From Legionella lytica (GTDB lineage: Bacteria > Pseudomonadota > Gammaproteobacteria > Legionellales > Legionellaceae): 64,000 nt of DNA. Shown one piece after another: positions 38,904 through 46,817 of the stretch. Where the stretch lies: contig NZ_CP071527.1 in assembly GCF_023921225.1 (NCBI RefSeq), forward strand, positions 2,260,501 to 2,324,500, in the 5' to 3' direction. The position numbers and the translations under genes are program-made. How positions within the stretch are numbered: the first letter of the stretch is position 1; the number at the start of each line of letters is the position of its first letter. Under the pieces are notes generated by a model that was not told the DNA's origin, did not search any database, and saw only the letters and a program-made list of their open reading frames with translations.

Positions 38904-38991
38904 GGAGAGATGGCAGAGCGGTCGAATGCGGCGGTCTTGAAAACCGTTGAAGGGCAACCTTCCCAGGGTTCGAATCCCTGTCTCTCCGCCA
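38904..38991 (+). tRNA. tRNA-Ser (TGA)
   Basis: Acceptor GGAGAGA pairs with TCTCTCC, and the CCA end is encoded. The anticodon loop CTTGAAA gives anticodon TGA. The long variable arm (GTTGAAGGGCAACCTTCC) is typical of serine tRNAs, and the T-loop GTTCGAATCC is intact. Confidence 0.95.
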
Positions 38992-39335
38992 ACTACCTTA
39001 CCCTTCTTATTATAAAATCAAAACCATTAAATAATAAAAAATTTCAATATCAATTATAGCCTTAGTTTACCTTGCGGCAACATCAAAGCTATGACTGTTG
39101 AGGGAAACGAAGATTACCCCCTGCCAGCACAATGATTACCTTATCATCAACATCCCATTTTGGTTCAATTTCACACAACATATTGACTGTATGCCTTTGA
39201 AAAGGTGGATTGATAGTAGTATTTACGTTTTAATAGCGCCTACAAATTCATATCCTAATAAAATCTTAAGAAAAAAATTATACAATATGGAAGAATAATG
39301 CATTACTTCCTATTTTTCAAAGCCGAGGTATATCG
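38992..39335. other. Gene-free gap upstream of the GT-B-like gene
   Basis: This AT-rich stretch holds no convincing gene. An open frame from a TTG at 39098 lacks a ribosome-binding site and family-like composition. TATACAAT near 39280 could be the -10 of the next gene, which has GAGG 8 bases before its ATG. Confidence 0.4.
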
Positions 39336-41513
39336 ATGAGTAACCAAAATAAACCCCACGATAATATCAAGTTGACTAAAGACAATCAAAGCCAACAAAT
39401 TAAAAAACCTTTAATGATTGGATGCAGTGGAGGCGGCGGCCATATATCTGCAATATTGGGTATTGAGCAATCACTTAAAACAACCTATTTTTCGGATACT
39501 CTTGAACTTCCATCGTATACACCGGTCTTAGCAGAACACAGACCTGCGACTGCATCCATCCATACCGGTGCCAACATCATGCATGCTTATGGTGTAGGGA
39601 AACCGCTTCAAAAAATAATTGAATTAACCCCTATTCCTCTATTACCTCATGCCGAGGCATTAGATGAAGAGATTAGAAACCTCAGTAAAAAAGAACAACT
39701 CAATGGCTCACGTCCTTATATTGACATGCTACTTGATGTATATCCTGAAGGTTATGAAAGTGCGGCGGTCTGGAACATATTACAGCGTAATGAAAAAACC
39801 AAAGCTCTGAAAAAATTAATTGCACTCCAATATGTGAGCGATACATTCAATTATCAAATTGTTTATGATTATTTCATGAAGAAATTACACGAGGCAGAAG
39901 CGATAGGCGCCCCCTATACTGAAATCATTAGTACCCAAGCTATGGCTCTACCAGCATTATGTGATGTGGTTAAGGACTATAATGCCAGCCGCCACGAAGA
40001 AAACCATATTGTGATAAATCAATACCTTACTGATATCCCCACTTTAGGAGCAGTACATTTTTTTAATGTTCTTGCCACCTTAACTCCAATCCAGCAACGT
40101 CAAATGAGACTATATGGCGTAGGCATGGCCGATGAGGTCATTCAGCATTTCTTCCCGCAAGGTAATCATTTTAATAAAATCTATAATGTACCAGCGAGCA
40201 GAAACCCCATGGTTCGCGTTGCATTTAAAGACCCATCCTATGATAACAGTGACAAATTCGATCAACAAGTGACACTGAACTTTCAAAAAGAAGTCCTCCC
40301 CTACAGTATTGCCCCTGAAGAACAAATTGCCTCAATTATGCTTGGAAGCCAAGCCAGTGCTGATACAGTAAAATATATTACCCCCCTGCTAAAATGTGGA
40401 ATGGAACGTGTATTCGTATTTGGCGGTAAAAATAAAAGTATTAGTGACAAAATCGATGAACTAATTAATACACATCCAGAATATAAAGATCGCATAGTTC
40501 GTTTGGACAATCAAAGTGATAAAGAAATCTCTGCTTTAATGACTCGTAGCAATATTGTTGTTACTCGTGGTGGGGGGTTAAGCGTGATGGAGCAAATGGC
40601 TATGTCCCATAATCCCGAACAAATTATACTGATTCATCATTCAGACACCAATGAGAATGAGCCATTAAGTTCAGGAATTAGTTGGGAGGACAGTAATGTA
40701 GAAAAGTTAATCGAGAGCCTGCAAGAAGGCAATATTTATGCCCAAAAAACCTCTCCTAATTTAGCATTACGCCATATTGCTGAAGGTCAGATCAGCAGCT
40801 GCATTAAAAGAAATCAACAGATTGAACTTAAAGATCTGGTACAAAAAGTACAAGGTATATCAAAATCTACATTAAATCAGTGCTTAGCCTGGCTTAATGA
40901 AGGACATGCAGACAAAGTTAAAGAGTACTTTAAATGTTACACGAATAAAGAAAATCAGCATGAGAAAAAGTACTTATCCATAATTGAAAATCTTAATGCT
41001 CGCTGTGATGATTGCATCGAATATCTAAGCAAACAAATTTTGGATGAAATGAAAAATCAGAATGAGTGTTATATTCAACTCATCGAAATGGGCGGAGATG
41101 CAGATATCATGGCTATAGAACCTCTCGATGCAGCCCATATTGTTATGCAAGTACTCAATAAAGAACTAGAAAATCCAAGCCCTGCTTTATTTGCCGTGGC
41201 TAAAAGTTATGATGCCATTCAAACACTGCAAAGAACCATTAGTTGTACCAATGAAGCTCAGTCTCCATTTGAAAAATTAAATGCCTTTAAGGATAGCTAT
41301 CGCGACAAAGAGATAAAACAAACAATACAATCCAATCAGAGTAATGTATTTAAACGACTAATTGATGAAATTATTTATCATTTGGCCATTGTTTTTAGCT
41401 CTAAAAAGGCTGAAACCTTGTTTAACCCAACAATGGTATTACGTAAAGAAATTCATAACTTGAAAGATGAAACGTCTATAGAACCGTTTGATGGAACGAA
41501 TACACTTACTTAA
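39336..41513 (+). CDS. GT-B glycosyltransferase-like protein; candidate effector
   Basis: A 725-residue protein. The N-terminus has GCSGGGGHISA (29-39), the glycine-rich loop of MurG/MGDG-synthase-type GT-B enzymes that bind acceptor or nucleotide sugar. Residues 404-423 (RSNIVVTRGGGLSVMEQMAM) are the C-terminal donor-binding motif of the same fold, with a nearby HHSDTNE. About 280 extra C-terminal residues are helical and unrecognised and end in a Thr/Glu-rich tail (KDETSIEPFDGTNT). No signal peptide or membrane segment is seen. Size and tail suggest a Dot/Icm effector rather than a cell-envelope enzyme; donor and acceptor are unknown. Confidence 0.6.
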   Translation: MSNQNKPHDNIKLTKDNQSQQIKKPLMIGCSGGGGHISAILGIEQSLKTTYFSDTLELPSYTPVLAEHRPATASIHTGANIMHAYGVGKPLQKIIELTPIPLLPHAEALDEEIRNLSKKEQLNGSRPYIDMLLDVYPEGYESAAVWNILQRNEKTKALKKLIALQYVSDTFNYQIVYDYFMKKLHEAEAIGAPYTEIISTQAMALPALCDVVKDYNASRHEENHIVINQYLTDIPTLGAVHFFNVLATLTPIQQRQMRLYGVGMADEVIQHFFPQGNHFNKIYNVPASRNPMVRVAFKDPSYDNSDKFDQQVTLNFQKEVLPYSIAPEEQIASIMLGSQASADTVKYITPLLKCGMERVFVFGGKNKSISDKIDELINTHPEYKDRIVRLDNQSDKEISALMTRSNIVVTRGGGLSVMEQMAMSHNPEQIILIHHSDTNENEPLSSGISWEDSNVEKLIESLQEGNIYAQKTSPNLALRHIAEGQISSCIKRNQQIELKDLVQKVQGISKSTLNQCLAWLNEGHADKVKEYFKCYTNKENQHEKKYLSIIENLNARCDDCIEYLSKQILDEMKNQNECYIQLIEMGGDADIMAIEPLDAAHIVMQVLNKELENPSPALFAVAKSYDAIQTLQRTISCTNEAQSPFEKLNAFKDSYRDKEIKQTIQSNQSNVFKRLIDEIIYHLAIVFSSKKAETLFNPTMVLRKEIHNLKDETSIEPFDGTNTLT

Positions 41514-41595
41514 AGAATTCGTGGCACTTCATAACTTCCCGGTTGCATGCAATCGGCTATAATTATTTTCAACATAAAGATAGGAAGCTCGTGTC

Positions 41596-41907
41596 ATGTA
41601 CAAACTATGTTTCTATGTCCCTATATCCCATTTAAATAGTGTTAAAGAGGCTGTTTTTAACGCGGGTGCAGGTAATCTGGGCAATTATTCTCATTGCGCA
41701 TGGGAAATCTTAGGCGAAGGCCAGTTTATGCCTTTGCAGGGAAGTAACCCATTTATTGGCGAAACCAATGAAATAGAAAAAGTATCCGAATATAAAGTTG
41801 AGATGGTTTGTGTTCATGAGTGCATTCATGAAGTGATTGCTGCCTTAAAAAAAGCACATCCTTATGAAACTCCAGCATATTATGTTTGGAAATTGGAAAA
41901 TTTTTAA
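41596..41907 (+). CDS. YqfO/NIF3-like domain protein
   Basis: A 103-residue protein matching the stand-alone YqfO (NIF3-associated, CutA-like) domain. FYVPISHLNSVKEAVFNAGAGNLGNYSHCAW is the conserved first half, seen here from residue 6, and GSNPFIG and AHPYETPAYYVWK follow. The family has a ferredoxin-like trimer fold and uncertain function. It is monocistronic, with a double hairpin between it and the convergent membrane-protein gene. Confidence 0.85.
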   Translation: MYKLCFYVPISHLNSVKEAVFNAGAGNLGNYSHCAWEILGEGQFMPLQGSNPFIGETNEIEKVSEYKVEMVCVHECIHEVIAALKKAHPYETPAYYVWKLENF

Positions 41908-41929
41908 CTAAACCATATACGAACTTAAA

Positions 41930-41985
41930 CTGGGCTGAAAAGCCCAGTATTGAGGAGATGTTTGCTGGGCCCTTCAGCAGCCCAG
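41930..41985. terminator. Double hairpin between convergent genes
   Basis: CTGGGCT-GAAA-AGCCCAG (41930-41947) and GCTGGGC...GCAGCCCAGC (41964-41985) form two GC-rich stems whose arms can also pair with each other. The motif resembles the element at 61604-61675. It is placed to terminate both convergent genes. Confidence 0.55.
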
Positions 41986-42008
41986 CTTACGTACCAAAAA
42001 ACTATCCC

Positions 42009-43385
42009 CTATTGATATGTACGAGTACTTTCATATGAGGGAGGAGGCAAATCATCCATCAATGGCGCTGTTGGATGTAGAACATTAGTTTGATATTCTC
42101 CCACATATCCACCCGCATCAAAGCCCTGCGACATCATAGGATTTTGCTGCTGTCCCATAAAATAATCTTGTGGCGGCGGTGAAACGAAACGTTGTTCTAC
42201 CACAGGAACATATGCATAGACTTGGGGTGGCAAGTAATATAGAGTTTTTAACTCGCAATCAAAAAACAAGTCTCCCACCTGAATACTGGCTCGATTGCCA
42301 CTACGTAGCTCTCTAACCTGTTGCAGACACTCATTAACTTTAGCCATGCTCTTATCTTTCCGCGAAAAGAACATTGGAACATCAGCATCTTTACTATTTA
42401 AATGCTTAGCAATTTCTGCACGAAGCGCTACTATCGCTATTTTCACCATAGAAGGATCAATGCCATTGTTAGCTAAGTTATGTTCTTCATTAGCTGTTAG
42501 TCTAAAACGAAGTGGATCTTTGGGATCCATAGCATTTTGATCTTTTTGCAAAGGACTATATAAGAGATTCATTACAAATGCGCCGATACCCGCACCAATA
42601 GTGCTGAGCAGAACAGCGCCAGTTATAACCACCGCAGCAGGGCTAAAGCCCGCCATAATTGCCAAACTTGTCAAAGGAGCAGCAGCAAATGCCCAAGTAA
42701 GAATAGTAGAGCCCGCACCAAAAGCAATGGAATTAGCCATTACCAATGCAGCCTTTAACCAACCTTCATTGTAGTAAAAACGCTCAGCGCCTTCTAAAAA
42801 ATGATTAAGCATATAATATGCAGCGACACTGGCTAATACAGCAGCAATTGCCGCCATCAGTAATAATGCTAATGCCGCCAGTGTTTCTGAATCAGTATCA
42901 AAACAACCTCCACCATGGCCATGATGACCAGGGTACCCACCATGAGGGAATCCGCCATGAGGATAGTGATGCCCATGACAGTCATGAGTAATTGCACTTA
43001 GCATCATCCAATCAAATAACAAGGAATCACGATGATCATAGCGATGATAATGATGGTTGTGTACCAATTCAATTTTAACGTTAAACGTGGGAAGTTCTGG
43101 TTTAAAATTTTGTTTCTCGAGATCAGAAAGGTCTTTATAAATAGGTAATGCGTAAAAAATAGCATTAAAAGACTTGTAAACTTTGGCTTTTTCAGCAGCC
43201 TCTAACCGGAAAAAACTACCATCAGGCGATTCAAGGGAATATTGTACTGCGAGGAACATTTCATTATAAATTGATGTTACGTCTTTTAGCGTGCCTGTTT
43301 GGCCTAGATAATCCTTATAATGCTGTAAGACATTACCATAAAATAGCATCAACTTATGATCAGTAAATTTACGTATATTTGTCAT
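42009..43385 (-). CDS. Membrane protein with His/Gly-rich segment and PTAP/PPSY tail; candidate effector
   Basis: A 458-residue protein of unknown family. Residues 108-160 are extremely rich in His and Gly (HNHHYHRYDH, then GHHYPHGGFPHGG). Residues 168-193 and 209-276 are hydrophobic: one plus two or three membrane segments with Ala/Gly-rich small-residue packing. A cytosolic tail of about 180 residues follows, with a proline-rich end. It contains PTAP (438-441) and PPPSY (447-451), which are short motifs used in eukaryotes to bind TSG101 and WW domains. No signal peptide is seen. The motifs are seen; a host-targeting role is inferred. Confidence 0.55.
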   Translation of the reverse strand: MTNIRKFTDHKLMLFYGNVLQHYKDYLGQTGTLKDVTSIYNEMFLAVQYSLESPDGSFFRLEAAEKAKVYKSFNAIFYALPIYKDLSDLEKQNFKPELPTFNVKIELVHNHHYHRYDHRDSLLFDWMMLSAITHDCHGHHYPHGGFPHGGYPGHHGHGGGCFDTDSETLAALALLLMAAIAAVLASVAAYYMLNHFLEGAERFYYNEGWLKAALVMANSIAFGAGSTILTWAFAAAPLTSLAIMAGFSPAAVVITGAVLLSTIGAGIGAFVMNLLYSPLQKDQNAMDPKDPLRFRLTANEEHNLANNGIDPSMVKIAIVALRAEIAKHLNSKDADVPMFFSRKDKSMAKVNECLQQVRELRSGNRASIQVGDLFFDCELKTLYYLPPQVYAYVPVVEQRFVSPPPQDYFMGQQQNPMMSQGFDAGGYVGEYQTNVLHPTAPLMDDLPPPSYESTRTYQ

Positions 43386-43481
43386 AGCTACTCCTAAAAT
43401 TAAGTAGCACTAATCCCATTTAACTCAGGGCTTATTTGCATTTTATTGCATCCCTTATTCAGCAGTCCCTTGCTTTTGACC

Positions 43482-43499
43482 GGGGCTAAATTCAGCCCC
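43482..43499. terminator. Stem-loop after ppiD
   Basis: GGGGCT, loop AAATTC, AGCCCC, followed by TTTT on the plus strand. It lies 40 bases beyond the end of the ppiD frame and probably closes that transcript. Confidence 0.5.
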
Positions 43500-43539
43500 T
43501 TTTCATCTATATACCAGTCAAAATTAAATAGAACTCGTA

Positions 43540-45413
43540 CTAATGTCTTTCAATTTGGGCTTGATTAATTAAACTTTTTGCATATAAATCATAATCCATC
43601 ATGCCATAACTAGCTTCGATCTGTTGAATGAGGCTTTCCTGTTGTTCTTTATCCAAAGTACTTAATTTTCCATCATTAATGTGCTTTAGTCTTACAACAA
43701 CATAATCACCATTAGGCAATACAGCACCATCGCGGCTTTCTGGTCGTAATAAGTTAAATGCCAATTCATTAATTTGTGGATCTGCTTTATCACTATCTCG
43801 AGCGGATTCTTCTACAGTAGTCCAAGATAGTTTATTGGCACTAAGAATTTCTTCATGCTTTTTGCCATCAACTGGGTTTTGCAAACTCATTCCAAGTGTT
43901 TTAGCTTTGGCTTCAGCACCCTGCTTTGTTAATGTAGCCTGAATTTGTTTCTGTACTTCGCCTAATGATTGTTCCTTTTCAGGAGTATGCTCACTAACAC
44001 GAGCAACAATAACCGAGTCATTATCTAATTGAATAGGCTCACTATTATTACTGAGCTCTAATACATCATGACTAAACGCCGCATTAATTACTTGTGGGTT
44101 TTTAGTTAAGTTATCCTGGCCACCGGCACGAGAAAATGGTTGTGTCGTTTCAATTTTTAATTTGAGCGCATCAGAAACAGGCTTCAAAGAATCTGGTGAT
44201 TGGTAGCTTAAATCAGATAATTGCTCTAAAGCTTGGGCATATTTAGCTTGAGCCATTTCAGTCATCAATTGCTCTTTAATCGTTGTCTCAACTTCTGATA
44301 GCGGCTTAATTGTTACAGGCTTATAAGCAATTAATTTAAAAATTTCAAAACCGTGTTTTGTTTGAGCTGGAGCAGATATTTCTCCTGCCTTCGTTAAATT
44401 AGATAAAACTTTATCGTAATCATTTTGTCCAGCGGTAATCCAAGGAAGTTCGCCTTTATCAGCTACTGAAAGTTTATCATCAGATTCTGAAGCAACGAGC
44501 TTGTCGAATTGGCTAGGGTCTTGTTGCAATACAGCATACGCATCATCAGCTTTTTTCTGAATTTGATCCAGTTCGTCTTTAGAAACACCTTCTGGAATTG
44601 CAAAAAAATGTGGGCAACATGCCATTGTGCTGGAGTTAAATAGTTGTTTTGATTTTCATTATAAAAGCGGCTTACATCGTCATTTGATATCTTTACTTGC
44701 TTCTTAATATCATTCATAGATAAAGTTACATATTCGAGACTTACTTGCTCTGGAGCCATAAATTCTTTTTGATGTTGCTTATAATATTCAGCAATGGCAT
44801 CAGCAGAAACATTAATTTGCTTTTCAAAACTCGAAGCAGGAACAACAAGATAATCATAATCTCTATTTTGCATGTACAAACGAACGAAACGCTCAATTTC
44901 ATCAGGTAACGCAAATGAAGTACCTATAAAAGCAAAACGTTGTTGGTTCAACAACATGCCCTGGCTTACTTCATTTTGAAAACTAGATTGAGTGAATAAA
45001 GCAGCACTAAGTGCTTGCTGATATTTTTCAGCAGAAAAATGACCATCTTCCTGAAATTGGGGAATACTCAATATGGCAGCATTCGCTTGGTTTGCACTCA
45101 CGTCAAAACCATTTTTACGCGCTGCTTGCACCATAACTTCGTTCGCCACCATTTGGTCTAGGACTTGGCTTTGTAGTTTTTTCTCATCTTCTGCAGTCAT
45201 ATGTGCCGCATCTTGCATTCCGCGAGCACGTCTGTAATTTGTTTCAAATGATTGATAAGTTAAAGATTCACCATTAACAATCACTTTCGCATTTGATGTT
45301 TGATGCGATTGAAAATAGTAATCAACTCCAAAAAGAGTAAACGTAATGCCGATTAAAACGACAACTAGCCAAGCAACAACACCTTGTATGCGCTCATTTA
45401 ACTTCTGCAACAT
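43540..45413 (-). pseudogene. ppiD: ppiD, periplasmic chaperone / prolyl isomerase, frameshifted
   Basis: The gene reads in two frames. The first part (from ATG 45413) has the PpiD cytosolic start LQKLNERIQGVVAWLVVVLIGITFTLFG with one membrane anchor, then the SurA-like chaperone region. It breaks after WHVAHIF. The second part resumes with FAIPEGVSKDELDQIQKKA, the parvulin domain, and runs to the usual C-terminus. The break is a run of seven A on the plus strand (44602-44608); eight would restore one frame of 624 residues, close to E. coli PpiD (623). Possible causes are a sequencing error, phase variation or true loss. It is downstream of hupB, as in other gammaproteobacteria, across the tRNA genes. 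Confidence 0.85.
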
Positions 45414-45694
45414 GTCCCGAGATCCATTTAGTATTAACAAAGTTTTAATGAAGTGGGATTGTAACCTAATCGGACAAAAATCTAAACAAAAACCGCTAAA
45501 TTTTACAAATAACTGTACCCGAGAGGCATCCTTTAAAATCAACGTGAATGCTTAAAGTAGTTAATCATACAGCACACAATTAGATCAAATTACTATCAAA
45601 GACAAGATATATTATCTGCTTATGTCAAATCGTAGCCGTATTAGAAATTGTAATACAGAGACTGATGGCAAATCCCCCTCTCCTAAATAATACC

Positions 45695-45869
45695 GCGGGT
45701 CGGGCCCATGGACCAACATTTCTCATCATCACCAAGTCAAATAAAATTAAATACATCTTTCCCTTGTCTTTTTAAGAATTTCTTTTTGAAAAAAACTGAT
45801 GGATATATGAGAATTACCAGTCTCATCATGAAGGGACCTGAGGAAATGTCCGGCCATAAGCCGACCTAC
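45695..45869. repeat. MITE-like element with GGGCCCATGG-type ends
   Basis: The left end CGGGTCGGGCCCATGGACCA and the right end, read inverted, GTAGGTCGGCTTATGGCCGG, align along about 25 bases. The intervening 125 bases are AT-rich and non-coding. A shorter relative occupies 63239-63338. The rest of the 45414-45977 gap holds a degenerate CCTGGTTGC palindrome at 45902-45921 and no gene. Confidence 0.5.
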
Positions 45870-45945
45870 CTGTAGTCTGAAAATTAACATAACAATGAAA
45901 CTCTGGTTTCAAGCAACCAAGGTACACTTTTTTTGCGTTTGAATG

Positions 45946-45968
45946 ATGACCTCAGATATTGAGGTCAT
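45946..45968 (-). terminator. Hairpin after tRNA-Asp copy 2
   Basis: ATGACCTCA and TGAGGTCAT form 9-base arms around GATAT, 9 bases beyond the tRNA 3' end. No T-run follows closely, so it may be a processing hairpin. Confidence 0.45.
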
Positions 45969-45977
45969 TAAGGATAT

Positions 45978-46054
45978 TGGCGGAGCGGACGGGGCTCGAA
46001 CCCGCGACCCCCGGCGTGACAGGCCGGTATTCTAACCAACTGAACTACCGCTCC
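45978..46054 (-). tRNA. tRNA-Asp (GTC), copy 2
   Basis: Acceptor GGAGCGG/CCGCTCC with an encoded CCA end. The anticodon loop CTGTCAC gives GTC. The sequence is the same as the copy at 46241-46317. It is preceded by tRNA-Val on the same transcript. Confidence 0.95.
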
Positions 46055-46058
46055 AATA

Positions 46059-46134
46059 TGGTGGGTGCTGTAGGGATCGAACCTACGACCCTCGCCTTGT
46101 AAGGGCGATGCTCTCCCAGCTGAGCTAAGCACCC
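46059..46134 (-). tRNA. tRNA-Val (TAC), copy 2
   Basis: Acceptor GGGTGCT/AGCACCC with encoded CCA; anticodon loop CTTACAA gives TAC. It is 4 bases before tRNA-Asp. A promoter lies immediately upstream. Confidence 0.95.
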
Positions 46135-46140
46135 GAAATT

Positions 46141-46169
46141 GTTATAAATTTCGCTTTACTACTCACCAA
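46141..46169 (-). promoter_or_regulatory. Promoter of the second tRNA-Val/Asp pair
   Basis: On the minus strand TTGGTG (-35) and TATAAC (-10) are separated by 17 bases, with initiation expected at or just before the tRNA 5' end. The -35 lies in a stem (CACCAATTTTGC...GCAAAACTTGGTG on the plus strand) that may form in read-through RNA. It explains how this pair is expressed below the terminator. Confidence 0.6.
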
Positions 46170-46204
46170 TTTTGCTCTGCAAAACTTGGTGCTCTCACTT
46201 ATAA

Positions 46205-46233
46205 TAAAAAACGCGCCTTTTTGAGCGCGTTTT
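46205..46233 (-). terminator. Terminator between the two tRNA-Val/Asp pairs
   Basis: On the minus strand AAAACGCGC, a loop, then GCGCGTTTTTTATT: a GC-rich stem followed by a T-run, a textbook rho-independent terminator. It ends the hupB-tRNA transcript 8 bases beyond tRNA-Asp copy 1. Confidence 0.8.
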
Positions 46234-46240
46234 AATAATA

Positions 46241-46317
46241 TGGCGGAGCGGACGGGGCTCGAACCCGCGACCCCCGGCGTGACAGGCCGGTATTCTAACC
46301 AACTGAACTACCGCTCC
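46241..46317 (-). tRNA. tRNA-Asp (GTC), copy 1
   Basis: Acceptor GGAGCGG/CCGCTCC with encoded CCA; anticodon GTC. It follows tRNA-Val copy 1 by 6 bases and is followed by a strong terminator. Confidence 0.95.
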
Positions 46318-46323
46318 AAATTA

Positions 46324-46399
46324 TGGTGGGTGCTGTAGGGATCGAACCTACGACCCTCGCCTTGTAAGGGCGATGCTCTCCCAGCTGAGCTAAGCACCC
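46324..46399 (-). tRNA. tRNA-Val (TAC), copy 1
   Basis: Acceptor GGGTGCT/AGCACCC with encoded CCA; anticodon TAC. Its 5' end is only 7 bases after the hupB stop codon, so it must be released from the hupB messenger by RNase P unless a promoter lies inside hupB. Confidence 0.95.
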
Positions 46400-46406
46400 C
46401 AAATCT

Positions 46407-46685
46407 TTAAGCTTCTTGAACCGCTTCTTTCAGGTTTTTGCCTGCTTTAAATTTAGCTACTCTTGACGCTTTGATCTCAATGATCTTCCCAGTTTGTGGG
46501 TTTCTGCCAGTACGCGCAGAACGGTTACCAGTAGAGAACGAGCCAAATCCAGGTATTACTACTTGGTCACCGCTCTTTAAGGCATCAGTAATAGTGCTAG
46601 TAAAAGTTTCAAGCACTCTGCTTGCATCTGCCTTAGTTAAACCAGAACCACTTGCTAAAGCATCAACTAATTCGCTCTTATTCAT
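46407..46685 (-). CDS. hupB: DNA-binding protein HU-beta
   Basis: A 92-residue histone-like protein that bends and compacts DNA as a dimer. MNKSELVDALASGSGLTKADA and GFGSFSTGNRSARTGRNPQTGK are represented by the N-terminal MNKSELVDAL and the DNA-binding arm motif RTGRNPQTG. It sits downstream of lon, as in E. coli, and leads directly into tRNA-Val. GGGGAAGC precedes the ATG. Confidence 0.96.
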   Translation of the reverse strand: MNKSELVDALASGSGLTKADASRVLETFTSTITDALKSGDQVVIPGFGSFSTGNRSARTGRNPQTGKIIEIKASRVAKFKAGKNLKEAVQEA

Positions 46686-46777
46686 TGCTTCCCCTATACA
46701 GTTAATCTTCCATACTCCAAGTTAACCTAACTTAAACTTAATCAAATTAACCAGTCAAGTAGTTACATCCTTGCAAC

Positions 46778-46794
46778 GCCCGCCAGTAGCGGGC
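46778..46794. terminator. Stem-loop between lon and hupB
   Basis: GCCCGC, loop CAGTA, GCGGGC, about 25 bases beyond the lon stop. It lacks a T-run on the minus strand, so it may only partly separate lon from hupB. Confidence 0.4.
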
Positions 46795-46817
46795 CACGAA
46801 AGGAAATATACCTTTAA

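Noticed and set aside
39098..39298. 66-codon ORF before the GT-B-like gene
   Set aside because: It starts with TTG, has no ribosome-binding site, an unlikely composition, and probably overlaps the promoter of the next gene.
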